Shown: positions 1 to 6,193, numbered from the stretch's first letter. The stretch: DNA of 7,552 nucleotides from 1XD8-76 sp051880335 (GCA_051880335.1 JBJENT010000228.1:1-7552), one strand, 5' to 3'. The notes: generated by a model not told the origin, from the sequence alone. Translations and numbers: made by a program.

Positions 1-132
1 AATGCATCTTTCGGCGATATTACATATGAACGCATCATTTCTTCTTTACAAAATAATGCAATTGATTTTGAGAAGTACATTTCGTATACTGATGAAGAAG
101 ATGTTTTCAAAGAAATAATACAGGATTGGTGA
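1..132 (+). CDS. C-terminal fragment of an unrecognised upstream gene
   Basis: Reading frame 1 is open from the left edge to a TGA stop at 130-132 and gives 43 residues ending in ...KEIIQDW. The fragment is acidic and polar, with no Cys, no membrane segment and no motif I recognise, so no function is offered. It is treated as a real gene end because its stop overlaps the start of the next gene in a GTGA arrangement (129-132), the usual sign of translational coupling in an operon, and because codon use matches the neighbours. It shows that the radical SAM gene is not the first gene of its operon. In related Clostridia cell-shape and division genes often lie upstream, but this tail does not let me identify one. 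Confidence 0.6.
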   Translation, partial: NASFGDITYERIISSLQNNAIDFEKYISYTDEEDVFKEIIQDW

Positions 133-2054
133 AAAACTTGAGTGAATTGGCATTAACAGATGATATTTTAATGCAGGTGGAAAAGCCTGCACGGTATATT
201 GGAAATGAGATTAACAGTGTAGTAAAACCATCTTTTACAGTGGATATACGGATGGCAATGTGTTTTCCGGATGTTTATGAAATCGGCATGTCCCATTTGG
301 GGATTCAGATTCTCTATGACATGTTTAACAGCTGGGATGATGTGTGGTGTGAAAGAGTATATTCTCCCTGGCCTGATCTGGATAAAATTATGCGGGAAAG
401 ACAGATTCCATTGTTTGGTTTGGAAAGTCAGGAGCCTATAAAATATCTGGATTTTATCGGTATCACACTGCAGTATGAAATGTGTTATACCAATATTTTG
501 CAGGTATTGGATCTGGCAGGTATTCCTTTTTATGCCAAAGACAGAACAGAGGAAGACCCTATTATTATGGGAGGCGGTCCATGCGCTTATAATCCGGAAC
601 CCATAGCAGATTTTTTTGATTTCTTTTATATCGGGGAAGGGGAAACAAAATACAGAGAAATTTTTGACCTCTATAAAGAGAATAAAGAAAAAGGCGGTAC
701 TCGTATTGATTTTCTGAAGAAAATCTGTTCCATTCAGGGTATCTATGTTCCACAGTTTTATGATGTGACATATAAAGAGGACGGAACCATACAGAGCATG
801 GTGCCTAATATTCCGGAAGCACCTGCCCATGTGACTAAAAATATGGTAGAGGATTTTGACCGGGTTTCCTATCCGATGAAGCCGGTGGTTCCTTTTATCA
901 AGTGCACCCAGGACCGTGTGGTTTTAGAGATTCAGCGAGGCTGTATCCGGGGCTGCAGATTTTGTCAGGCAGGTCAGCTGTATCGTCCTGTCCGGGAAAA
1001 AGATGTGGATACCCTAAAAAAATATGCAGTTGAAATGCTGAAAAATACCGGACATGAGGAGATATCACTTAGCTCTTTAAGTTCCAGTGATTATAGTAAA
1101 CTTCCGGAGCTGATCGACTTTCTGATTCAGTCCTGTGGGGAGAAAAAAGTCAATATTTCGCTGCCCAGTCTGCGTATTGACTCCTTTTCGCTGGATGTGA
1201 TGAATAAGGTACAGGATATCAAAAAGAGTTCTCTTACTTTTGCCCCTGAGGCTGGATCACAAAGACTGCGTAATGTGATCAATAAAGGGTTAACGGAGGA
1301 AAACATCCTGCATGGTGCCCAAATGGCTTTTGAAGGCGGATGGACAAGGGTTAAGCTGTATTTTATGCTGGGACTTCCTACGGAAACCTCAGAAGATATT
1401 GCCGGCATAGGGGATCTTGCCAATAAAATTGCAGCCACCTTTTTCGATGCAGTTCCCAAGGAAAAGAGAAGGGAACAGATTCAGATTGTGGTAAGTACTT
1501 CTTTCTTTATTCCGAAGCCTTTTACGCCGTTTCAATGGGCTCCTATGTGTAGTGCTGAGCAGTTTTTGGACAAGGCTTATGAAACCAGAAAAGGGATTAC
1601 CTCTCAGCTGAATCAGAAGCGTATTAAATACAACTGGCATGAGGCGGATGTCAGTGTATTAGAGGGTGTTTTTGCGCGAGGTGACAGAAGAGTTGCAAAG
1701 GTCATTCTTTCTGCATATCAGAAAGGATGTATTTTTGATGCCTGGAGCGAATACTATCGCAATGATTTATGGATGGAAGCATTTGAAGAAAATCAGGTTT
1801 CCATAGACTTTTATAATACCAGAATAAGATCTCTGGATGAGGTTCTTCCATGGGATATTCTGGATTGTGGTGTTTCAAAAGAGTTTTTAAAGCGGGAATG
1901 GGAAAATGCACTTCAGGAAAAAGTCTCACCAAACTGCAGAGACAAATGTAACGGTTGTGGAGCAATCCAGTACGGCTGCGGCGTTTGTGTAGCAGACCGT
2001 TCCATCTACAATGACGAGGAAACCATTGCAAAAACAGGGGAGGTGCTGGCATGA
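129..2054 (+). CDS. TIGR03960-family radical SAM protein with B12-binding-like N-terminal region
   Basis: This is a large radical SAM enzyme of unassigned substrate. Numbering is from GTG 129 (641 aa). Residues about 35-190 resemble the cobalamin-binding-like region found in many radical SAM proteins, with a FPDVYEIGMSHLG stretch near residue 55 and GGGPCAYNPEP followed by GEGE near 150-175; I do not see a classical DxHxxG cobalamin-ligand motif. The radical SAM core carries the [4Fe-4S] motif CIRGCRFC (C272, C276, C279), followed by family-typical blocks SLSSLSSSDY, TFAPEAGSQRLR and KLYFMLGLPTET. A Cys-rich tail has C603, C607, C610, C617 and C620. Start choice: TTG 126, GTG 129 and TTG 138 are possible. 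GTG 129 is preferred because it makes a GTGA overlap with the upstream stop, although AGGA at 122-125 is then only 3 nt away. The 3' end overlaps the DUF2344 gene by 4 nt, and in some bacteria the two are fused (from memory). Family assignment is strong; function is unknown. Confidence 0.93.
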   Translation: MKNLSELALTDDILMQVEKPARYIGNEINSVVKPSFTVDIRMAMCFPDVYEIGMSHLGIQILYDMFNSWDDVWCERVYSPWPDLDKIMRERQIPLFGLESQEPIKYLDFIGITLQYEMCYTNILQVLDLAGIPFYAKDRTEEDPIIMGGGPCAYNPEPIADFFDFFYIGEGETKYREIFDLYKENKEKGGTRIDFLKKICSIQGIYVPQFYDVTYKEDGTIQSMVPNIPEAPAHVTKNMVEDFDRVSYPMKPVVPFIKCTQDRVVLEIQRGCIRGCRFCQAGQLYRPVREKDVDTLKKYAVEMLKNTGHEEISLSSLSSSDYSKLPELIDFLIQSCGEKKVNISLPSLRIDSFSLDVMNKVQDIKKSSLTFAPEAGSQRLRNVINKGLTEENILHGAQMAFEGGWTRVKLYFMLGLPTETSEDIAGIGDLANKIAATFFDAVPKEKRREQIQIVVSTSFFIPKPFTPFQWAPMCSAEQFLDKAYETRKGITSQLNQKRIKYNWHEADVSVLEGVFARGDRRVAKVILSAYQKGCIFDAWSEYYRNDLWMEAFEENQVSIDFYNTRIRSLDEVLPWDILDCGVSKEFLKREWENALQEKVSPNCRDKCNGCGAIQYGCGVCVADRSIYNDEETIAKTGEVLA

Positions 2055-2779
2055 GCGAAGGAAGGATAAAAGTTCGTATCAAATTCTCCAAACATGGTGT
2101 CATGCGTTTCATAGGGCATTTGGATATCATGCGCTATTTCCAAAAAGTTTTCCGTCGCGCAGAGATCGATATCGCATACAGTCAGGGATTTTCTCCTCAT
2201 CAGATCATGTCTTTTGCTGCACCGCTTGGAGTTGGAATGGAAAGTGACGGAGAATATATGGATGTGGAACTTTGTTCCATAAGCAGTTCAGAAGATATTG
2301 TAAATCGTATGAATGAACAGATGGCAGATGGCATGCAGGTTCTTTCTGCAAGGGTTCTTCCGGATGGTGCCGCCAATGCCATGGCTTCGGTAGCAGCTGC
2401 CGGATATTACATTCGTTTTCGGGATTCTTTTGTGCCACCTCAGGGATGGCGTAAAGTCATTGAAGATTTTATGGCACAGGAGAAGATTCTGGTAACCAAG
2501 GTTACTAAGAAAAGTGAGATTCAAATGGATTTAAAACCGGGAATTTATGACTTCAAGGTATCTTCCTATGATTGCACAGACTGTCTGTATCTAATGGTAA
2601 ATGCAAGCAGTTCCGGGAATATTAAACCGGCTATGGTATTGGAGGAAGTCTATAAAATGCTGGATCTTCCTTTTGATTCTTTTCAGCTTCTTATCACCAG
2701 AGAAGACACCTATTTGAATGTTGGAACCGATGAAAAACCGGAGTTTTTACCTCTGGATCTGATCGGTGAAATAGTATAA
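2051..2779 (+). CDS. DUF2344 / TIGR03936 radical SAM-linked protein
   Basis: This is a 242-residue protein of the DUF2344 family, whose members nearly always accompany a TIGR03960 radical SAM protein or are fused to it. The diagnostic N-terminal stretch is clear: RIKFSKHGVMRFIGHLDIMR (about residues 7-26), then YSQGFSPHQIMSFAAPLGVG and an ESDGEYMDVEL block. The rest, ending in a LPLDLIGEIV tail, is less conserved. Length is normal for the stand-alone form. There are no metal-binding Cys clusters, signal peptide or membrane segments, so a cytosolic partner or substrate-presenting subunit is the natural inference. ATG 2051 overlaps the upstream stop (ATGA, 2051-2054) and has a good Shine-Dalgarno, GGGGAGGTG at 2037-2045, inside the radical SAM gene. 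Biochemical function is not known to me. Confidence 0.93.
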   Translation: MSEGRIKVRIKFSKHGVMRFIGHLDIMRYFQKVFRRAEIDIAYSQGFSPHQIMSFAAPLGVGMESDGEYMDVELCSISSSEDIVNRMNEQMADGMQVLSARVLPDGAANAMASVAAAGYYIRFRDSFVPPQGWRKVIEDFMAQEKILVTKVTKKSEIQMDLKPGIYDFKVSSYDCTDCLYLMVNASSSGNIKPAMVLEEVYKMLDLPFDSFQLLITREDTYLNVGTDEKPEFLPLDLIGEIV

Positions 2780-2793
2780 ACAGGATTTATGAC

Positions 2794-4059
2794 ATGAGCA
2801 GACATATTGACGGTATATCGCATATTTCCAGGGAACATGAGATATATCAGACAAATACAGAACAAAATAAAGTGATTCTTACAAGAAATCATGGTATTTT
2901 ATATGCTTTTCTACTGGAAAACGGACGCATTTGTAAGGTGGCCCGCGAAGAAGAACAGGCCTATCCCATTGGCACTGTTTTGATCGGTAAAGTGGTAAAT
3001 GTTTTAAAAGAAACAGAAGGGGCTTTTATCCGGTTGGACAGTAAGAATACCATGGCATATCTGCCTGTAACGGGTCAGGAACTTTCTCATATCCGGATTA
3101 TCAATCGTAAGCCGGATGGAAGAATACTGCAGAATGATGATGTCATTATTCAGATCAGGAAAGAACCTCAAAAGACAAAACCATATCTGGTCAGTGGTAT
3201 GTTGGAATTATCCGGCGAATATCTTGCATTGCATGATGGTAGCGGACAGGTGCATGTTTCTAAAAAAATAGAACAATCGCACAAAAAAGACTATCTGAAG
3301 TACGCTTTTCAGTGGAAAGAAGCAAATATTGCAGAATCAAATATGGAAGAGGAGAATGTAGACATTGTATTTCGAACCAATGCCATGTTTGCTGATAGAG
3401 ATGATATCCATCAGGAATATATTAACCTGATCAGTCAATTCAAAAATATTGACTTGCTTGGTCGAACCAGAACGGTCTACAGTATTTTATATCGAACAGA
3501 TCTTTTTTACATAGAAATGATTCGAAATCTGGATTATTCCAAAGAATATGAAATCATTACGGATTGTAAAGATGTTCTGGAGCACCTGGAGCATCATAAT
3601 ATTCATTCTCGGCTTTATCAGGATGAGCAGATTTCTCTTTCCAAAATATATTCTTTAAAAACCAGACTGCAGGAACTGTCTGGGAAAAAAGTTTATATGA
3701 AATCCGGTGCTTATCTTGTCATTGAGCCTACCGAAGCACTGATCAGTATTGATGTGAATTCCGGAAAAGCTCAGAAAAATGTAGATCATGAGACCTATTC
3801 TTTGCAGATTAATCTGGAAGCCGCAAAAGAAGTGGCCTACCAGATGAAGGTAAGAAATCTAAGTGGAATGATCCTGATTGATTTTATCAATATGAATCGG
3901 GCAGAGTCGAAAAAGGAACTGATTGATGTGTTGTGCTCGGAAATCAGCAAAGATACGGTCACAACAAAATTCATCGATTTTACAAAGCTGGGGCTGGCGG
4001 AGCTTACCAGAAAAAGAATGGAAAAGCCTCTTGCCTATGTGCTTCGTGACTGGGAATAA
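2794..4059 (+). CDS. rng: Ribonuclease E/G family protein (RNase G-like), lacking the zinc-link
   Basis: This is an endoribonuclease of the RNase E/G family, expected to cut single-stranded RNA in mRNA decay or rRNA maturation in the cytoplasm. Seen: an S1-like segment GTVLIGKVVNVL...GAFIRL from about residue 56; a 5'-phosphate sensor-like RT pair (R194-T195, matching E. coli RNase E R169-T170); and catalytic D320 and N322 in SIDVNSGK and D363 in LIDFINM. The D320-D363 spacing of 43 equals that of E. coli D303-D346. The conserved FTKLGLAELTRKR block is followed by a stop after only 12 more residues, so the CPxC zinc-link that joins RNase E subunits is absent, as is any C-terminal scaffold. 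About 24 residues precede the usual family N-terminus. ATG 2794 has AGGA (2782-2785) 8 nt upstream and follows the DUF2344 stop by 14 nt, so it is probably co-transcribed. Family call is firm; the RNase G name is by similarity. Confidence 0.92.
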   Translation: MSRHIDGISHISREHEIYQTNTEQNKVILTRNHGILYAFLLENGRICKVAREEEQAYPIGTVLIGKVVNVLKETEGAFIRLDSKNTMAYLPVTGQELSHIRIINRKPDGRILQNDDVIIQIRKEPQKTKPYLVSGMLELSGEYLALHDGSGQVHVSKKIEQSHKKDYLKYAFQWKEANIAESNMEEENVDIVFRTNAMFADRDDIHQEYINLISQFKNIDLLGRTRTVYSILYRTDLFYIEMIRNLDYSKEYEIITDCKDVLEHLEHHNIHSRLYQDEQISLSKIYSLKTRLQELSGKKVYMKSGAYLVIEPTEALISIDVNSGKAQKNVDHETYSLQINLEAAKEVAYQMKVRNLSGMILIDFINMNRAESKKELIDVLCSEISKDTVTTKFIDFTKLGLAELTRKRMEKPLAYVLRDWE

Positions 4060-4101
4060 AAATAGGAAATTAGAACTGGGAATTAGAAAAGAGAATTAGA
4101 A
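4055..4101 (+). repeat. 13-bp-period imperfect tandem repeat between rng and the TRIC gene
   Basis: The octamer AATTAGAA occurs at 4068-4075, 4081-4088 and 4094-4101, at an exact 13-nt period. A diverged first unit, AATAAAAATAGGA, lies at 4055-4067. The units are AATTAGAACTGGG, AATTAGAAAAGAG and a final one running into the ATG at 4101. The first unit contains the rng stop codon and the last supplies the first base of the next start codon, so the repeat fills the whole 41-nt gap. Each unit ends in a purine stretch (AGGA, TGGG, AGAG); the last one is the only candidate ribosome binding site for the TRIC gene. Confidence 0.75.
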
Positions 4102-4739
4102 TGCAGTCTTCAATTATATTTTTTATGGAAATCATAGGAACCATTGCCTTTGCATGTTCCGGGGCCATGGTAGGAATTCGAAGTAAAATGGACATTTTCG
4201 GAGTATGTGTACTTGGCGTTATCACTTCTGTAGGCGGCGGTATGATTCGGGATATCATGCTTGGAATCATTCCACCCAGTATATTTTATCATCCGGTATA
4301 TCTTGTGGTCGCAGTGATTTCTTCCTGTTTTATTTTTATTGCATTTATCATGGGAAGAAAGCACCGGCATGAACACATTGCCTTTATTTATGATACCTTA
4401 ATGCTGATCATGGATACCATCGGGCTTGCCATATTTACCGTTCTCGGAGTTAATGCCGGTATTTCACAGGGATTTGCAAATCAGACTGTATTACTGGTAT
4501 TTGTGGGAACGATTACCGGTGTGGGCGGTGGACTTTTACGTGATATGATGGCAGGTATTCCACCGGCAATCTTTGTAAAACACGTATATGCAAGCGCATC
4601 CATTGTGGGTTCCATTGCAGTTGCTGCATTATATAACATAATTGGTCCTGAAAACGCAATGCTTGTTGGTTTTTGTGCCGTTATTCTGATTCGTTTTCTG
4701 GCTATCTATTTTAAATGGAATCTGCCACGGATTAAGTGA
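4101..4739 (+). CDS. TRIC / UPF0126 family membrane channel protein (trimeric intracellular cation channel type)
   Basis: This is a 212-residue, very hydrophobic protein of the prokaryotic TRIC family (Pfam Gly_transporter, formerly UPF0126), members of which form trimeric cation channels; a glycine-transport role was also once proposed. The internal duplication is visible: GTIAFACSGAMVGIRS...VGGGMIRDIMLGIIPPSIF in the first half and GLAIFTVLGVNAGISQ...VGGGLLRDMMAGIPPAIF in the second, with signature GGGxxRD motifs at residues 45-51 and 142-148. Hydrophobic stretches fit about seven membrane helices, the number known for the fold, in the cytoplasmic membrane. There is no cleavable signal peptide. 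ATG 4101 has a weak Shine-Dalgarno (GAGA, 4091-4094) inside a 13-bp tandem repeat. The gene and the following NUDIX gene look like passengers between rng and the rplU unit. The ion and physiological role cannot be told from sequence. Confidence 0.9.
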   Translation: MQSSIIFFMEIIGTIAFACSGAMVGIRSKMDIFGVCVLGVITSVGGGMIRDIMLGIIPPSIFYHPVYLVVAVISSCFIFIAFIMGRKHRHEHIAFIYDTLMLIMDTIGLAIFTVLGVNAGISQGFANQTVLLVFVGTITGVGGGLLRDMMAGIPPAIFVKHVYASASIVGSIAVAALYNIIGPENAMLVGFCAVILIRFLAIYFKWNLPRIK

Positions 4740-4799
4740 GATAGAAGCTGCTTAAGATGATAAGAAACGGAATCTTTCATAAATTGTGCGAGGTGTGGA

Positions 4800-5360
4800 A
4801 TGAAGTTACAAAAGATTGAAAAAACATATCACGGGAAATATCTGAAATATTATGATCTAACCTATGAGAACAAAGCAGGGAAAGAAAAGCATTATGAAAT
4901 CGTAAGCCGACATGAAATTTCAGATGTATCGGATCTGGGAAATCATGTCAGTGGTGTCTCCATTGTAGCCACCTATAAGGGAAAACTTCTTTTATTAAAA
5001 GAATTACGTATGGGTGTAGGGAAAGAAATCTATAATCTTTGCGCCGGCATGATCGAACCGGGAGAAACACTGGAAGAATGTATCAAGCGTGAATTATTTG
5101 AAGAGACCGGATTAAAATCCGTAAAAATCCTGGATGTTTTAGAGCCTTCCTATGCTGCAGTAGCGATTTCTGATGTGCTCACTCAAATTGCATTTGTGGA
5201 AGTAGAAGGCGAGATTTCGGCAAATAATCAATCTGCAAATGAACAGATTGAAGCTAATTTCTATACCAGAGAGCAGGTAGAGGTGCTTCTTAAAACAGAG
5301 CGTTTCAGTTCCAGAGCTCAGATTGCGGCTTATTTTTTTACCAGGGGAGCCATTGGATAA
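4800..5360 (+). CDS. NUDIX hydrolase (ADP-ribose pyrophosphatase-like)
   Basis: This is a 186-residue NUDIX hydrolase, expected to cleave a nucleoside diphosphate linked to another moiety, using Mg2+ or Mn2+. The NUDIX box G-x5-E-x7-REU-x-EE-x-GU is complete at residues 83-105: G83, E89, R97-E98-L99, E101-E102 and G104-L105. N-terminal strands precede it, and the segment KELRMGVGKEIYNLCAG just before the box resembles the ADP-ribose pyrophosphatase branch, so ADP-ribose or a similar sugar nucleotide is the best guess; substrate is not determined by the box. ATG 4800 has GAGGTG at 4790-4795, rather close at 4 nt. It lies 60 nt after the TRIC stop with no terminator between them, so co-transcription is likely. 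The stop codon falls in the first unit of a degenerate repeat array leading to the rplU promoter; I see no convincing terminator after it. Confidence 0.93.
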   Translation: MKLQKIEKTYHGKYLKYYDLTYENKAGKEKHYEIVSRHEISDVSDLGNHVSGVSIVATYKGKLLLLKELRMGVGKEIYNLCAGMIEPGETLEECIKRELFEETGLKSVKILDVLEPSYAAVAISDVLTQIAFVEVEGEISANNQSANEQIEANFYTREQVEVLLKTERFSSRAQIAAYFFTRGAIG

Positions 5361-5427
5361 AAAATTCTGATAAAAGATTCTTATAGAAGCTTGGTAAAAG
5401 TTAGCTGGATAAAAGGCTGGATAAAAG
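5353..5427 (+). repeat. Degenerate TGGATAAAAG repeat array upstream of the rplU promoter
   Basis: A perfect tandem duplication of GCTGGATAAAAG lies at 5404-5415 and 5416-5427. Related units are upstream: TTGGATAAAA at 5353-5362 (containing the NUDIX stop codon), CTGATAAAAG at 5367-5376 and CTTGGTAAAAG at 5390-5400. The array ends 12 nt before the -35 box of the rplU promoter. The A-tracts are about 12-15 or 24 nt apart. The last unit overlaps the region where an UP element would lie. Function is unknown; local tandem slippage is the simplest origin. Confidence 0.7.
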
Positions 5428-5439
5428 TTTTCAAATCTC

Positions 5440-5468
5440 TTGACAAGACCTTTTATGAATGTTAAGAT
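5440..5468 (+). promoter_or_regulatory. Strong sigma-A-type promoter for rplU-prp-rpmA
   Basis: A perfect -35 box TTGACA at 5440-5445 is separated by 17 nt from TAAGAT at 5463-5468, which matches TATAAT at four of six positions. A TG dinucleotide at 5460-5461, one base before the -10 box, makes it an extended -10 promoter. Transcription is predicted to start near 5474-5476. A strong dedicated promoter fits the high demand for ribosomal protein mRNA and separates this unit from the NUDIX gene upstream. Confidence 0.85.
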
Positions 5469-5474
5469 ATTCGA

Positions 5475-5552
5475 GTATGCCGCATAACGAGGTAGAAGTG
5501 TGTCCATTTGGATGCCACCGAAGCTAGCGAGTAATTTATCAGGAGGTGCAGT
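5475..5552 (+). promoter_or_regulatory. Candidate L21 leader (structured 5'UTR of rplU)
   Basis: The transcript from the promoter at 5440-5468 has an untranslated leader of about 78 nt. By eye it can fold into a nested arm: CGC 5481-5483 with GCG 5527-5529; C5488 and GGT 5491-5493 with ACCG 5517-5520; and a terminal hairpin pairing 5500-5505 with 5510-5515 across an ATTT loop. The segments GCATAACGAGG and CCGAAGCTAGCGAG look like the conserved parts of the Firmicute L21 leader as I remember it. Such leaders are thought to mediate autogenous control by the ribosomal protein. The rplU Shine-Dalgarno AGGAGG (5541-5546) lies just downstream of the arm. Position and composition are strong; the covariance match was not run. 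Confidence 0.75.
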
Positions 5553-5858
5553 ATGTACGCAATTATTGCAACAGGTGGAAAACAGTATAAAGTTTCCGAA
5601 GGCGATGAAATCAGAGTTGAAAAACTCGACGCAGAAGTAGGAAGCGCTGTAACATTTGACCAGGTAGTAGCAATAAGCGATGGCAGCTTAAAGGTTGGTG
5701 CTGATGTAGCATCCGCAACCGTTACCGGTACCGTAGTTAACCAGGGTAAAGGTAAAAAAGTTATCGTTTACAAATATAAGAGAAAAACCGGCTACCACAA
5801 GAAAAATGGTCATAGACAAGCATACACTCAAGTTAAGATTGAAAAAATTAATGGTTAA
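5553..5858 (+). CDS. rplU: 50S ribosomal protein L21
   Basis: This is ribosomal protein bL21, a component of the large subunit that binds 23S rRNA. The 101-residue product is full length for the family (about 103). It starts with MYAIIATGGKQYKV and carries GDEIRVEKL in the N-terminal half and the basic signature YKYKRKTGYHKKNGHRQ (about residues 72-88) near the C-terminus. ATG 5553 has a near-perfect Shine-Dalgarno AGGAGG (5541-5546) 6 nt upstream. It is the first gene of the rplU-prp-rpmA unit, behind a strong promoter and a structured leader that probably gives L21 feedback control. Confidence 0.98.
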   Translation: MYAIIATGGKQYKVSEGDEIRVEKLDAEVGSAVTFDQVVAISDGSLKVGADVASATVTGTVVNQGKGKKVIVYKYKRKTGYHKKNGHRQAYTQVKIEKING

Positions 5859-5860
5859 TT

Positions 5861-6190
5861 ATGACTAGGATTGTTTTTTCGAAGGACCAAAATTCAAATT
5901 ATAAGCAGTTTACTTGTAGTGGTCATGCCGGCTTCGGACAATTCGGTAAAGATATTATATGTGCCGCTATTTCCATGTTGGTGATCAATACAATTAATTC
6001 GCTGGAAGAACTATGTCATTTGAAAATGGATGTTACAACAGATGCAGAAACGGGATATATCAAATGCGTTCTGCCGGAGCATCTGGATGAAAAATCCGTA
6101 GTGCTTCTGGATGCGCTTGTGCTTGGTCTTACCAGTGTAGAAAGTCAGTATGGAAAAAAATTTTGCAAAGTAGAATTTGAGGAGGTGTAA
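5861..6190 (+). CDS. prp: Prp, cysteine protease that matures ribosomal protein L27 (YsxB family)
   Basis: Prp is the cysteine protease that removes the N-terminal extension of L27 in Firmicutes and some other bacteria lacking a short-form L27, before or during 50S assembly. The 109-residue protein has the catalytic His in SGHAGFGQFGKD (H22) and the catalytic Cys in DIICAAIS (C34), at the same residue numbers as the H22/C34 pair described for Staphylococcus aureus Prp. The rest has the usual small alpha/beta pattern. ATG 5861 follows the rplU stop by only 2 nt, and no Shine-Dalgarno is visible upstream, so translation probably depends on re-initiation by ribosomes finishing rplU. Such coupling would keep this enzyme below ribosomal protein levels (inference). 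Its substrate gene, rpmA, follows directly. Confidence 0.95.
   Translation: MTRIVFSKDQNSNYKQFTCSGHAGFGQFGKDIICAAISMLVINTINSLEELCHLKMDVTTDAETGYIKCVLPEHLDEKSVVLLDALVLGLTSVESQYGKKFCKVEFEEV
6180..6185 (+). promoter_or_regulatory. Shine-Dalgarno of rpmA, embedded in the end of prp
   Basis: AGGAGG lies within the last coding bases of prp (coding for its terminal EEV) and is 8 nt from ATG 6194 but 11 nt from the second ATG at 6197. This favours the 6194 start, which also gives exactly nine residues before the expected L27 cleavage site. Confidence 0.75.
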
Positions 6191-6193
6191 ACC

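Noticed and set aside
168..830. Minus-strand open frame of 220 codons inside the radical SAM gene
   Set aside because: It lies wholly opposite a well-supported gene and its translation has no recognisable family or sensible composition; it is a shadow frame.
1702..2130. Minus-strand open frame of 142 codons opposite the end of the radical SAM gene and start of DUF2344
   Set aside because: It overlaps two confident genes on the other strand, is rich in Pro and His in a chance-like way, and lacks any motif.
2011..2247. Plus-strand 78-codon frame overlapping the radical SAM/DUF2344 junction
   Set aside because: It is out of frame with both real genes, and the DUF2344 frame has the conserved motifs and proper ribosome binding site.
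4740..4799. Promoter or terminator between the TRIC and NUDIX genes
   Set aside because: I found no -35/-10 pair with proper spacing and no hairpin with a T-run; only tiny palindromes such as AAGCTGCTT.
5374..5392. Hairpin AAGATTCTTATAGAAGCTT as a terminator after the NUDIX gene
   Set aside because: The stem is short with one mismatch and a 3-nt loop, and no T-run follows; too weak to call a terminator.
4055..5427. TRIC-NUDIX segment as a mobile element bounded by repeats
   Set aside because: The 13-bp and 12-bp repeats differ in sequence, are tandem rather than terminal inverted, and no transposase or integrase is present.
5139..5507. Minus-strand 122-codon frame across the NUDIX end, repeat array and rplU promoter
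   Set aside because: It reads through the promoter and repeat array, is opposite the NUDIX gene and has a low-complexity chance-like translation.
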